From: Paraflavitalea pollutisoli | GTDB lineage: Bacteria > Bacteroidota > Bacteroidia > Chitinophagales > Chitinophagaceae | Direction: 5' to 3' | DNA length: 64,000 nucleotides | Assembly: GCF_029360705.1 (NCBI RefSeq) | Contig: NZ_JARKMX010000008.1 | Location: 682,001-746,000, forward strand | Shown: positions 15,383-24,862 of the stretch, piece by piece | Numbering within the stretch: position 1 is the stretch's first letter | Layout of the letters: each line of letters starts with the position of its first letter | Program-made: the position numbers and the translations under genes | Notes under the pieces: model-generated | What the model saw: the letters and a program-made list of their open reading frames with translations, nothing else | What the model was told of the DNA's origin: nothing | Database searches by the model: none

Positions 15383-16552
15383 TTAAGGTTTTTGATAGTT
15401 CATGGTATAAGCGGTCTCACTGCCGCGCAAAGAGATCCAGAAATCGGCTACACTGCCCTGCGGCAGGTAAGTGCGGTCAAACTTCCAGCCCCAATCCCAC
15501 TGACTGCCGTTGTTGACGGTCATGTTGATCGTGCGGTAAGCCACCGAGCTGGGGTACTGACCATCCTGCCCCGCAGGATCGCCCGAATTGCCATTCAACC
15601 ACCAATTCTTATCGCCCGCGCCCTCATTGATCACCATCATGTACTTGTGCCGCTCTTCAAAACCCCAGGGCATCTGCGTATAATTGACCGTATGTCCGTT
15701 CTTACGCCATACCCCATTCGACGTATATGGCAGCGTAAACCAGAATTCGTTACCGGCACAATACCACATCTTCATTTCCTTCACTTCGGCATACGAAGCA
15801 TTGATATTGTTGAAGTCCAAACGCACCCGCATGATCTTGTCCGCCCCGGTAAAGGTTGATTCCCCATTCATGCCGATGGCATTGATACCATCCTTGGCAA
15901 AAATGTAATATGCTTTGGGCGTACCCGTATTGCCATCCAGGAATTTGTAGGTGCCCGCCTTCAGTTTGCTGTAGATCTCAAACACACCAGGCGATACCTG
16001 GCGCATCTTCAGGGCATTTGCCATATCGGCTCCGCCCTCTGTCGCCGCACCCGTCAGGTACAGGTTACCGGGCAACACATCAAAGCCACCGGGGCGTTCC
16101 AGCTCGATGGTCCGCGTTACCGCCGACTTCTTCACATTAGTACCCTTGGAAGACAATACCATCCACTTGAATTTCTTCTTTTCGAAGAAGGCAGAGCCGC
16201 CCAGTTTGGCGATATTGTTCAGGTCGCCATGCGATAGCGATAGTTTATTCAACACGCCTTTGTTGTCGGAGACTACGGTATAGAATGGCTGCGAGAAATC
16301 GCCACTGGCCTGGTCAAATGCTACTTCGTACAATACCAGGGAGCCGTCGGCTGCCTTGGCCTGCTCCCATTCAAAGGCGACGACCTCTCCCCCGGCGGGG
16401 TTCAGTTTCACGGATAAGTTATCGGCCGGCGTAAAGAATGTTTTTACTTCCGTTACGTCCATATTGATGTCGCGCTCGTCTTTATCACAGCCCGTCAAGC
16501 CGATGATCGTTAGTGCGAGCAGCCCCAGGCTGGCGAATAGTTTATTTTTCAT
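15383..16552 (-). CDS. SusE/SusF-like outer membrane glycan-binding lipoprotein
   Basis: This is 389 residues from MKNKLFASLGLLALTI with lipobox LTGC. A further in-frame ATG at 16570 would add six residues directly after the susD stop. The SusE-type domain near the N-terminus (about 30-140: SVKLNPAGGEVVAFEWEQA) is followed by starch-binding-like beta domains with aromatic clusters (MKMWYCAGNEFWFTLPY; DWGWKFDRTYLP). Such proteins sit on the cell surface and hold the glycan for SusC/SusD. It lies between SusD and GH76 in one operon. Ligand specificity is not readable. Confidence 0.85.
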   Translation of the reverse strand: MKNKLFASLGLLALTIIGLTGCDKDERDINMDVTEVKTFFTPADNLSVKLNPAGGEVVAFEWEQAKAADGSLVLYEVAFDQASGDFSQPFYTVVSDNKGVLNKLSLSHGDLNNIAKLGGSAFFEKKKFKWMVLSSKGTNVKKSAVTRTIELERPGGFDVLPGNLYLTGAATEGGADMANALKMRQVSPGVFEIYSKLKAGTYKFLDGNTGTPKAYYIFAKDGINAIGMNGESTFTGADKIMRVRLDFNNINASYAEVKEMKMWYCAGNEFWFTLPYTSNGVWRKNGHTVNYTQMPWGFEERHKYMMVINEGAGDKNWWLNGNSGDPAGQDGQYPSSVAYRTINMTVNNGSQWDWGWKFDRTYLPQGSVADFWISLRGSETAYTMNYQKP

Positions 16553-16570
16553 ATGCAGGTGTTTTGACAA

Positions 16571-18205
16571 TTAATAGCCATCGTTTTGTGAAAGGTTGGT
16601 ATTTAGAGCCCGCTCGGAAGGCGGTACAGGCCACAGGTAGTGTTTGCTTTTATCGAACTGGCGCAGCTGCACCCGCAGGTAGCCATTGTCGATGGACGCC
16701 TCACCAAATTTGGCGCCATGCGCCCAGCCGTTCAATACGGTCTCGGCAATCTTCCAGCGACGGATATCGTCGATGCGGATGCCTTCCATCACCAACTCGG
16801 TTCTCCGTTCTGCGCGGATGATGTCCGTCATGTTGGTGTTGCCCGGATAGTTCAGCGCTCCAGCGTCGGTAAAGCCGGCGCGTTGCCGCAGTGCTTTGAT
16901 GGTCTTGTTCCAGACCTCTTCCGTCATTTGGCCCAGGGCTTGTTTGGCCTCGGCATACATCAGCAATACTTCGGCATACCGGATAAGGTGAATATTCAAA
17001 CCCGAACTGATGCCGGGCGCTACAAAAGCAGGATCCCAGTATTTTCTCCAGTAATAGCCGGTGGCGGTACCCTGTCCGGCGGCACTGTATTCATTCGCTG
17101 TTTGTCCGGCTGGTGCTGTACCCGGCTTGATATAAATGGTTTGGGAAGTGCCATTGGGGTTTACCCAATTGTACCGGTCGTACACTACCGTGGCCGACAA
17201 TCTTGGATCGCGGTTGGCATAAGGATTGGCTTCATCGTACCCCGAGCCCGCTTCCGTGATCTGCTTTCCATTCAGCATGAGGTAATTGTTGACCAGCTCC
17301 TGGGTCGGTGCCAGGTTATTGCTGCGCGCACCGGCAGAGATCGGGGCAAAGTCGATGTAGTCGCCCCACATTCTCAACGCAGGCACGTATTGCAGGGAAA
17401 GAATCGTTTCGGTATTGTTCTTATTCAAAGCACTCCCGCTGAACAGGTCCGTATAGGAAGCGGCCAGGCTATAATTGCCATTCTGCGCGCCGTTGTTGAT
17501 CAGCTGCTCACAAACGGTCACCACTTCTGCCATCCTGTTGACTTCATAGAGCAATACCCGCGCTTTCAACGCCAGGGCTGCCCCCTTGGTGATGCGTCCA
17601 TGGTCGCCGGCCGCATATTGTTCTTTGGCTGGTAACGCAGCAGCAGCGGCATCCAGTTCGTCCAGCACAAACTTCACCACCTCGGCTTTGGGCGAGCGGC
17701 TCACGGTTTTCGCTTCGTCGGGTGTGATATCCTTGCTGAGGATGGGCACATCGCCCCACCACTTGGTGAGGTTGAAATGGTGGAAGGCACGGATAAAACG
17801 CGTCTCCCCTTTCATCCGGTTCTTGACGGCCTCGCTCAGCGTGGTGTTTTGATCGACGTTCTCCAGAAAGATATTACACGACTTGATGCCGCCATAATAA
17901 TTGGCCCAGTCATTCTGAAACCTTGGCAGCGAGCTGGTGAAATTGCCGCTGGCAATGGCATCGGGCTGTCCGCTGTTGATGCCCAGCTTGGTAAAGGCAT
18001 TATCCGACAGGGCTTCGTTGTAAAAGAAGGGCTGACTGGTATACATACCTCCGTAAACATTGTTCAACGCATTGTTGACGTTTTCGGAAGATTGCCAGAA
18101 GTTGAGTTCGGTAAACCGGTCTGAGGGGGCCAGGTCCAGTTTCTTGCAACTGGCCAGGGCTACCAGGCTGGCCAGCACTATTTTTTTTGCAGTGTTGATA
18201 CGCAT
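16571..18205 (-). CDS. SusD/RagB family nutrient-binding lipoprotein
   Basis: This 544-residue protein (from MRINTAKKIV; an ATG at 18223 would add six) is the lid that closes over the SusC barrel. The lipoprotein signal ends at LASCKK. The SusD_N region follows (NFWQSSENVNNALNNVYGGM, then RMKGETRFIRAFHHFNLTKWWGDVPIL), with TPR-like helices and the C-terminal SusD signature (RRTELVMEGIRIDDIRRW ... LWPVPPSERALN). The start lies 20 bases after the SusC stop. The partner is therefore certain; the sugar bound is not, though GH76 in the operon suggests mannan fragments. Confidence 0.93.
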   Translation of the reverse strand: MRINTAKKIVLASLVALASCKKLDLAPSDRFTELNFWQSSENVNNALNNVYGGMYTSQPFFYNEALSDNAFTKLGINSGQPDAIASGNFTSSLPRFQNDWANYYGGIKSCNIFLENVDQNTTLSEAVKNRMKGETRFIRAFHHFNLTKWWGDVPILSKDITPDEAKTVSRSPKAEVVKFVLDELDAAAAALPAKEQYAAGDHGRITKGAALALKARVLLYEVNRMAEVVTVCEQLINNGAQNGNYSLAASYTDLFSGSALNKNNTETILSLQYVPALRMWGDYIDFAPISAGARSNNLAPTQELVNNYLMLNGKQITEAGSGYDEANPYANRDPRLSATVVYDRYNWVNPNGTSQTIYIKPGTAPAGQTANEYSAAGQGTATGYYWRKYWDPAFVAPGISSGLNIHLIRYAEVLLMYAEAKQALGQMTEEVWNKTIKALRQRAGFTDAGALNYPGNTNMTDIIRAERRTELVMEGIRIDDIRRWKIAETVLNGWAHGAKFGEASIDNGYLRVQLRQFDKSKHYLWPVPPSERALNTNLSQNDGY

Positions 18206-18225
18206 ATCGTTAGCAATTAGCATCG

Positions 18226-21200
18226 TTAAAAAGTAATGTCAATACCGCCGCCATAAAATACCGGCAAGGGATAGGCCCGGGCACTGTTGGCCCCCGTGTT
18301 GAAGCGGGTACTGTTGTCAAACTCCGTGATCTCCGGATCGAAGAAATTGAGCTTGCTGATGGTCAGCAGGTTTTGGCCGGTAAAATAGATCCTTGCTTTC
18401 TGTATATGGGCTTTCTTCGTCACCGAAGCAGGAATGGTGTACCCTACCTGCACATTCTTCAACCGCGCATAGGCCGCATCAAACAGGTAGATATCCGAAC
18501 CGGTTCTGTAATTGTTGGTGTTGGAGGGGGAGCCCGCTTCTGCCAGACGTGGGTATTTCGCATTGGGGTTGGTGGGCGTCCAATAATCCGTCTGGTGCCG
18601 GTACATGGTACCACCATAGCCGAAATGGAATGGCTCTATCAGTTCACCCCGCAGCATGGCCGATCTTTTGCCAACACCCTGGATGAAGATGGACACATCG
18701 AATCCTTTGATCGCTGCGGTATAGGTAAATCCAAAAGTATAACGAGGGAAGGGATTGCCCATGATGAACTTGTCCTTGTCGTCGATGACGCCGTCTTTGT
18801 TCTTATCGACAAACTTGATGTCACCCGCCGTTACGGTAGAGCCGGCAAACCGGGGCGCCTTGTTGATATCATCGAGGGTTTGGAAATAGCCATCACGGCG
18901 GTAGGCCTGGTACATGGTGATGGGGTACCCTACCTTGCGGATCAGTTCAAACTCCTCTTTGCGCTCTACCTGTTGGGTAGCACCCGAGGTCAGGGATACC
19001 AGCTCGTTGAGGTTGTCGGCTACGTTGGCGCTGAAGGTTTGGTTGAGTACCCTGCCCCGCCAGTTATAGGTCACCTTGATTTCCCAACCGCGGTTGCGTA
19101 CTTCGGCTACGTTGTAGTCGGGGAAACCGGCGCCAAACAGTTGGGGCACATCCCGGCGGGCATAGAGGATATCCTTGGTGGTCTTATCGAAATAGTCATA
19201 CGAAAAATCGAGCTTGCCTTTCAGGATGGTAGCGTCGAACCCGATGTTGAAGGTCGCTGCTTTTTCCCAGGTGAGGTCGGGATTGCCGAGCGAGTAACCC
19301 GATCCGCCAACAGCGTTGTTGTTGAACCCATACGCATTGGGATAGTTGAAAAATACGGTCTGGTACTGATAGGCATCCACATTCTGGTTACCGAGTATGC
19401 CATAAGAGCCGCGGATTTTCAGGTCGTTGACATAGTCCCGGAACCCTTCCATAAAGTCTTCCTGCGTTACGCGCCAGGCCAGGGCTGCCGAGGGGAAAAA
19501 GCCCCAGCGGTTGTCCTTCATAAACTTCGACGAACCATCGTACCGGAAATTGAACTCCGCAAAATACTTATCGTCGTACGAATAGCCCGCGCGACCAAAC
19601 AGGGAGTTGATGCTCGTTTCAATGGTGGCCGGGCGATTATCGGGCCGGGTGCCGTTGGTATTGTAACTTCTTTTTTGATCGATGATGGTACCGGTAGTCG
19701 GGATGCCCAATACCGGGTCGGTGAGCGTTTTGTACAAAGCACTCATCTCTTCTTTGTACGATTCGTTGGCGGCGCCAACCAGTAACTTGATGTGGTGCTG
19801 CTTGATGTCTTTATCGTATTCTGCCAGCAACTGCAGGTTGGTGAAGAGGGATTTGAAGTTATCGTCGTACACTTCCCGGTCCTGGCCATAGGCACCGCCG
19901 GGTAAGAAGGTCAGGGGCAATTTGCGGCCAAATCCTTTGTTGGCTCGCAGGGTACCGCCAAACACACCCCGTATTTTCAGGTCTTTGATCACAGTGTATT
20001 CCGCTGAGATATTACCAAACACTTCGTCGTTATCGGATTGCCGAAAGCCCCCCTGCTCTAAAATGGCCTTGGGGTTGAGCTCGGCCGACACGGCATTGGT
20101 AAGGTAGTTGCCGGCGGTGTCCTGCATGGAGTAATACAAGGGCACACGGCCTGCATCCACGATCAATGTACCGGCCGTCGAAGAATGATCCTTGCCCTGC
20201 ACTTTGGCGTAGCTGAGGATGGTGTTCAACTTCAGTCTTCCCAGCTCCGTCGTCTGGTTGAAACGGATATTGTACCGCTTGTAGCCGTAATCGGGACCTA
20301 TAAAACTGTTTTGCTGATCGAGGTAACCCAGGCTCAACAGGTAAGTAGCATTGGCCGAGCCGCCACTGATGCTGAGGTTGTGCGATTGCTGGGCCGCATC
20401 CTGTAAAATGGATTCCAGCCTCCAGTCACCATCTCCCTTCGCCTGCAGGTCGCGGATCTGTGTAGGCGAAAACACGGGTTGCAGGCCCGAGTTGGCAAGC
20501 GACTCGTTTTTGTACCAGGCATTTTCCCAGGCATGCACGGGTTCGTAGGTGATACGCGGTGTTTGTACACCGTAAATACCGTGGTAACTGACGGTAGGCT
20601 TTTCGTTCTTACGGCCTTTACGCGTGGTGATGAGGATGACGCCATTGGCCGACCGGGAACCGTAGATGGCAGCCGAACCCGCATCTTTCAGGATAGAAAT
20701 ATTTTCGATATCGGTCGGGTTGAGCAGGTTGATATCGCCACCGGGAATACCATCGATGACCACCAGCGGCGTGTTGTCGCCGAGGGTACCGAGGCCGCGG
20801 ATATTAATGTTGACACCCTGACCGGGTTCAAAATTTCTTTGTTGTATGATCAGGTTGGGCGATACACCCTGTAAGGCCTGTGATACATTGGTGACGGGGC
20901 GTCCTTCGATCGCTTTGTTGCTGATGCGGTCCACGGAGCCGGTCACGGAAGCCCGGCGTTGCGTACCATACCCTACCACCACCACATCACTCAATACCTG
21001 ATCCGTTTTTTGTAAGACCACGTTGATGGTTTTACGATTGCTGACGGCTACTTCCTGGTTCACATACCCGATATAGGAAAACAGCAATACCGGCTCCTGG
21101 CTGTTGTCGGGAATGGTGAGTGAATAGTTGCCGTTGGCATTGGTGGTGGCGCCCAGGGGCGACCCTTTCAGGGTCACATTGACCCCGGCAATGGGGGCAC

Positions 21201-21717
21201 CGGCTTCGTCGGTGACACGGCCGGAAAGCAGCAGATCGGCCCGGAGGACTGTTTCTTCCTGGGGGGTAAAGCTGAGGCTGGAAGCAGGTGGAATGCCCGT
21301 GGTTTTGCTTTCTGGCTGACCTTTGCCCCGGAGGATGATCTTGTCGTTGACAAATTCATAACTGATACCGGTGAGCCGGGAAAGGGCTTCCAGTACATTG
21401 CTCAGATCACCCTTGGTGTCGAGGCTCACACGCTGACTGGCGTTGATATCATCATCGGAGTAGACGAACACATAGCGGATCTGCTTTTCGAGTTGCAGTA
21501 AGACCACTGATAGTTTTTCGTTCTTGACTTTGAGGGCCACCCTGGGCTCTTTCTTTTGCTGTAGAATAGCCTGGTGGTGGCGGGTATTGAATGCATACCC
21601 GCTTTGCGCTGGGAGTGTATAACAGGCGGTGACCAACAGTACGGTCGACAGCATGTTCTTAGCTGTTTTGGGATACAGCAATTCCAGGCAACGGCAATCG
21701 ATAAGTATTCGCTTCAT
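18226..21717 (-). CDS. SusC/RagA TonB-dependent receptor with STN domain
   Basis: This 1163-residue outer-membrane transporter has a leader (about 1-42), then an STN domain (about 60-125: KNEKLSVVLLQLEKQIRYVF), a CarboxypepD_reg-like domain (about 165-245: GRVTDEAGAPIAGVNVTLKG), the plug (VVVGYGTQRRASVTGSV, then VVIDGIPGG and KDAGSAAIYGSRSANGVILI) and a beta-barrel ending in a terminal aromatic (DITF). Only signalling receptors have the STN domain, which contacts a FecR anti-sigma factor; a FecR gene and an ECF sigma gene lie directly upstream. This links glycan uptake to transcription of the locus. Confidence 0.95.
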   Translation of the reverse strand: MKRILIDCRCLELLYPKTAKNMLSTVLLVTACYTLPAQSGYAFNTRHHQAILQQKKEPRVALKVKNEKLSVVLLQLEKQIRYVFVYSDDDINASQRVSLDTKGDLSNVLEALSRLTGISYEFVNDKIILRGKGQPESKTTGIPPASSLSFTPQEETVLRADLLLSGRVTDEAGAPIAGVNVTLKGSPLGATTNANGNYSLTIPDNSQEPVLLFSYIGYVNQEVAVSNRKTINVVLQKTDQVLSDVVVVGYGTQRRASVTGSVDRISNKAIEGRPVTNVSQALQGVSPNLIIQQRNFEPGQGVNINIRGLGTLGDNTPLVVIDGIPGGDINLLNPTDIENISILKDAGSAAIYGSRSANGVILITTRKGRKNEKPTVSYHGIYGVQTPRITYEPVHAWENAWYKNESLANSGLQPVFSPTQIRDLQAKGDGDWRLESILQDAAQQSHNLSISGGSANATYLLSLGYLDQQNSFIGPDYGYKRYNIRFNQTTELGRLKLNTILSYAKVQGKDHSSTAGTLIVDAGRVPLYYSMQDTAGNYLTNAVSAELNPKAILEQGGFRQSDNDEVFGNISAEYTVIKDLKIRGVFGGTLRANKGFGRKLPLTFLPGGAYGQDREVYDDNFKSLFTNLQLLAEYDKDIKQHHIKLLVGAANESYKEEMSALYKTLTDPVLGIPTTGTIIDQKRSYNTNGTRPDNRPATIETSINSLFGRAGYSYDDKYFAEFNFRYDGSSKFMKDNRWGFFPSAALAWRVTQEDFMEGFRDYVNDLKIRGSYGILGNQNVDAYQYQTVFFNYPNAYGFNNNAVGGSGYSLGNPDLTWEKAATFNIGFDATILKGKLDFSYDYFDKTTKDILYARRDVPQLFGAGFPDYNVAEVRNRGWEIKVTYNWRGRVLNQTFSANVADNLNELVSLTSGATQQVERKEEFELIRKVGYPITMYQAYRRDGYFQTLDDINKAPRFAGSTVTAGDIKFVDKNKDGVIDDKDKFIMGNPFPRYTFGFTYTAAIKGFDVSIFIQGVGKRSAMLRGELIEPFHFGYGGTMYRHQTDYWTPTNPNAKYPRLAEAGSPSNTNNYRTGSDIYLFDAAYARLKNVQVGYTIPASVTKKAHIQKARIYFTGQNLLTISKLNFFDPEITEFDNSTRFNTGANSARAYPLPVFYGGGIDITF

Positions 21718-21748
21718 TGGCGGCAGGCGTTTTGGTAGTTGAATGTAT

Positions 21749-22765
21749 TTACCGGGAAATGACGATGGCTTCGTCGGACACGCTATACGAGAATGTTTTA
21801 GTGATTGACAGGTACTCCAATATTTCCACGAGGGTATTGTTCTGGAATGATCCGGTGAGCCGGTACTGCTTCACGGTATCGTTGTCGAATACGATCCGCT
21901 TGCCAAAATTCCTTTCCAGCTCGATGGCGATCTCTTCAAAAGACTGACTGCGGAAGATCAGTTTGCCCTCCGTCCAGGCTTTATCGTCGGCACTGACCGT
22001 AGCGGCCGTTGTGACTTCTTCCAGGTTGAGCCGGTAGACGACTTTGTTGTTGGGCACCACGAATACGGTATCGCCGGGCCGGTTATTTTTGAGGCGGGGA
22101 ATGAAAGCCACTTTACCCGTAGCTACCGAGGTTTCCACCACCGGCTGGTTGTCGTAGGCCTTGATATTAAAAGAAGTGCCGAGCACACGCACGGTGCCGT
22201 TAGACAGGTGTATGATGAAGGGTTTAGCCGGATTACGCACGATATCGAAAAACGCTTCGCCGTTCAGGTAGATCTCCCGGCTGTTGCCAGTGAACAGGGC
22301 CGGGTATTGCACCTTGCTATCGGCATTCAACCACACCTTGCTGCCATCGCTCAGTACGATGGTGCTTTTGACGCCTTTGCTGTTCTGTTTCTGCACGAGG
22401 CTGGTGGGGTCTTCATACTGGCGGGCTACCAACTGGTACGCTCCTGCCCCCACCCCCGCTGCTACCACGAGGATGGCCGCCACGCGGCTGATCTTTTTCC
22501 AAAGGGGCATCCTGGTAACGATACCGACAGGTGATACCGCCCCGGGCACGGCGTCGCTGTCGATCTGCCGCAACACTTTTTGCAAGGCAGGTTCGGTATC
22601 GGCATAGGGCTCCTGCTGTTGCTCCCAATAACGCGTATACAGATCGGCTTCTTCCTGCAGGGAGGGATGGGCCGATAGTAACCCGTTCAATTCTTCCAGT
22701 TCTTCGGGTGTACCCTCGCCAGACAGTTTACGGGTCATGAGCAGCAAAAAGCGATTGTCGTACAT
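21749..22765 (-). CDS. FecR family anti-sigma factor
   Basis: This 338-residue protein controls the neighbouring sigma factor. The cytoplasmic N-terminus (about 1-90: YDNRFLLLMTRKLSGEGTPEEL) binds the sigma factor, one membrane segment spans about 95-116 (ISRVAAILVVAAGVGAGAYQ), and the periplasmic FecR domain (about 135-235: TIVLSDGSKVWLNADSKVQY, GEAFFDIVRNPAKPFIIH, VLGTSFNIKAY) is followed by a DUF4974 domain (about 265-338: FEEIAIELERNFGKRI ... YLSITKTFSYSVSDEAIVI), which meets the STN domain of SusC. It is 32 bases upstream of susC and 65 bases downstream of the sigma gene. Confidence 0.94.
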   Translation of the reverse strand: MYDNRFLLLMTRKLSGEGTPEELEELNGLLSAHPSLQEEADLYTRYWEQQQEPYADTEPALQKVLRQIDSDAVPGAVSPVGIVTRMPLWKKISRVAAILVVAAGVGAGAYQLVARQYEDPTSLVQKQNSKGVKSTIVLSDGSKVWLNADSKVQYPALFTGNSREIYLNGEAFFDIVRNPAKPFIIHLSNGTVRVLGTSFNIKAYDNQPVVETSVATGKVAFIPRLKNNRPGDTVFVVPNNKVVYRLNLEEVTTAATVSADDKAWTEGKLIFRSQSFEEIAIELERNFGKRIVFDNDTVKQYRLTGSFQNNTLVEILEYLSITKTFSYSVSDEAIVISR

Positions 22766-22830
22766 CTCTATTGTTTTGTCGGTATTACTATAAGAAGGAC
22801 AGTGAAAGCAGCCGGATTACTTACAAGCGG

Positions 22831-23466
22831 CTAAAAAAAGATAGACAACAGGGGAATGATCAGCAGGCTGCTGAACGGTGGTGGTTGCTTGCGGCGTTGC
22901 CGGTCGTTGTTGTCGAGGTAATTATTGGCCACCACCTGCAACTTTTTCAATGCCCGGAACAGCTGTGTCTCCACGGTACGCGGCGAAATGCCCAGGATCT
23001 CCGCTACTTCCTTGTACCGGAAGCCATCTTCTTTGATCAATTTAAACACCGTACGGCATTGATCGGGCAATTGCTCGATGGCCTGGTTCAGTTCGAAGCT
23101 GATCTCTTTCCATTCCAGTTCCTGCTCGGGATTGTTGCGGTTGATGAGGCCACTGGTGCCTTCCTGGTCTTCGATGGCTACATGTATATGAGAGTATTGC
23201 TTCAGGTAATTGAGGGCGCCGTTCTTGACGGCCACAAACAGGTAGGTCGAGAGGTTGTCGATCGGCAGCAGGTCGGCCCGGCGGTTCCAGAGCTTCACAA
23301 ACACGTCGTTGGTGATCTCTTCGGCGACCTCCTTGACGTGTACATATTGCAGGCAAAAGCTGTGCAGTTTGGGATAGAAAAGGCGGAACAGGCTGGCAAA
23401 CGCGGGTTGGCTCCCCCCATGGATCTGGAGCTGCAGCGTCTTAACGTGTATTTCGTCTGGTCTCAT
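22831..23466 (-). CDS. ECF sigma-70 factor of the Sus locus
   Basis: This is 211 residues from the ATG at 23466 (MRPDEIHVKTL); a TTG two codons earlier is less likely. Region 2 is at about 25-95 (FASLFRLFYPKLHSFCLQYV ... VFVKLWNRRADLL) and region 4 at about 135-190 (LPDQCRTVFKLIKEDGFRYKEVAEILGISPRTVETQLFRALKKL). This is the Bacteroidota 'expansion family' type of ECF factor that pairs with FecR. The C-terminal tail is hydrophobic (SSLLIIPLLSIFF), as is common in this group. It leads the operon sigma-FecR-SusC-SusD-SusE-GH76 and would switch on the susC promoter when released. Confidence 0.93.
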   Translation of the reverse strand: MRPDEIHVKTLQLQIHGGSQPAFASLFRLFYPKLHSFCLQYVHVKEVAEEITNDVFVKLWNRRADLLPIDNLSTYLFVAVKNGALNYLKQYSHIHVAIEDQEGTSGLINRNNPEQELEWKEISFELNQAIEQLPDQCRTVFKLIKEDGFRYKEVAEILGISPRTVETQLFRALKKLQVVANNYLDNNDRQRRKQPPPFSSLLIIPLLSIFF

Positions 23467-24102
23467 GAGCAATCGTTGTAAAATAGACAGTTCGGCAGTT
23501 TTTGGAGCCGGATTTCACATGGGTATCGGATCGGGTTTGGGGGTTACCCCTTCATGGGACAACAATTTCCGCCATTTTACGTACAGGGGGCGAAAAAAAA
23601 CTTTTTAGCCGGCCATCCGGGCAGCCGGAGGGGTCGAACTTTGAAAAGGACCTGGTTGAAGGCCCCCGAAGGAAGCGTTGGCGGTTGAGGCCGGTATGCG
23701 TGGCAGGGGGGATTCCGGGAACGTCGCCGTTTCCAGACTGCCGAACGCAACAGACTGTTCGTTTATGGGTATGTCATAGGATAAGTGCGACCGGAAACCT
23801 GGCGTTATGAGTAGCCTGCAGGTTGTGTTGCACAACATGCGCCATCTTTTGTGGAGCGGCTGCCATACCGTATTAAAAGCGCGAAAAAAGTCGCACCACA
23901 TCAAACACTGTATATCGCTTTTGCCATACATTTACGCCGCCTGCGTAATTTTCTATCCTTTTGTATGCTGTAGTTGACAGCATGGATACCTGTTTGAATA
24001 TTTCCTTTTTAGTAGCAATTGTCAAAGGCCTGATGGTAGGCCTATTCGGTGGGATGTACGATCCCTTCGCCAGCATGTATTTTTTTACTTCAAACAATAA
24101 CC
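23467..24102. other. Intergenic region between divergent genes, no gene seen
   Basis: No frame in this stretch of about 640 bases shows a known domain or a signal peptide. It must hold the promoters of the sigma gene (minus) and the Vps62-like gene (plus). TATCCTTTTG near 23955 resembles a -7 element but has an extra base. Confidence 0.5.
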
Positions 24103-24750
24103 ATGCAAACAACGCAAGCACCGCGCGAAAAACGCGTAGAACCCTCCGTGCAACAATTCCTGTCTCCCACACCCGTCAGTTCATTTTTGAATGTGGTGAT
24201 CAATGACATGGAATCTTATGCCACGGAGAAGGTCAGTTTTTGGATCCCCGCCATCCAGAACGTAGTACCCACTGCCACACTCAGTTCCTATGCGTACACA
24301 GGGTATTATGCTACCGACAGCTATCAGAATCCACCCAGCGGTTCCATGAACATCTACCAGGCGAATAATTGGAACCAGCCAGGTACCCTTCCCTGCTTTG
24401 CGGCTCCGTTGGAATTTGTACCAGTGTGGACCTGTTCGGGCAACGGTTCTCCCAGCTACCTGGGCATCTATGCACCCACACCGCCACAAGGGTACGTAGC
24501 CATTGGGTCAGTAGCGGTCATGGATTTCAAGGCACCCCCCACGGTAGACCAGTTCCCCGGCTTCATGTGTGTACGAAGCGATCTGGCCACACAAGTCACC
24601 CTGACGACGACCAGTAATTATATCTGGGCCGATCACAACAGCAAGGCAACGGGCGATGTAACGGTATTTCAACTGCCCAATTCGGGCGTCTGCTATGCCG
24701 TTTCGGGCTATCCCACGACAGTGACAGCCTGGGACATTGTGCCGCAATAA
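24103..24750 (+). CDS. Vps62/DUF946-like beta-rich protein
   Basis: This is 215 residues from MQTTQAPREKRVEPSVQ; an upstream start at 24049 would add 18 hydrophobic residues but is less plausible. It contains the two repeated sequence blocks of the Vps62/DUF946 family: FVPVWTC followed by YLGIYAPTPPQGYVAIGSVA, and FMCVRSDLATQ followed by YIWADHNSKATGDVTVFQLP then GVCYAVSGY. The family is found in plants, fungi and some bacteria and has no settled function. It has no signal peptide or membrane segment. A hairpin lies between it and the SpvB/RHS gene 112 bases downstream on the same strand, so the two may be linked; whether it is an accessory of that protein is unproven. Confidence 0.72.
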   Translation: MQTTQAPREKRVEPSVQQFLSPTPVSSFLNVVINDMESYATEKVSFWIPAIQNVVPTATLSSYAYTGYYATDSYQNPPSGSMNIYQANNWNQPGTLPCFAAPLEFVPVWTCSGNGSPSYLGIYAPTPPQGYVAIGSVAVMDFKAPPTVDQFPGFMCVRSDLATQVTLTTTSNYIWADHNSKATGDVTVFQLPNSGVCYAVSGYPTTVTAWDIVPQ

Positions 24751-24821
24751 TCCCGTTGCCATTACACCCGCTATACCCAAGCTTACCTGTTGAAATTTAC
24801 AGATTCACTTTTTTACCAGTA

Positions 24822-24850
24822 GCCCCATGCCAGCGGCATGGGGCATTTTA
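24822..24850 (+). terminator. Hairpin with short T-run between Vps62-like and RHS genes
   Basis: GCCCCATGCC (24822-24831) pairs perfectly with GGCATGGGGC (24835-24844) around AGC, followed by ATTTTAT. It could end or attenuate transcription 13 bases before the start of the RHS gene. Confidence 0.6.
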
Positions 24851-24862
24851 TAATTCAATACC

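Noticed and set aside
18373-19785. Long plus-strand frame opposite susC (470 codons)
   Set aside because: It is the shadow of the SusC gene, with low-complexity hydrophobic and Arg/Gly sequence and no domain.
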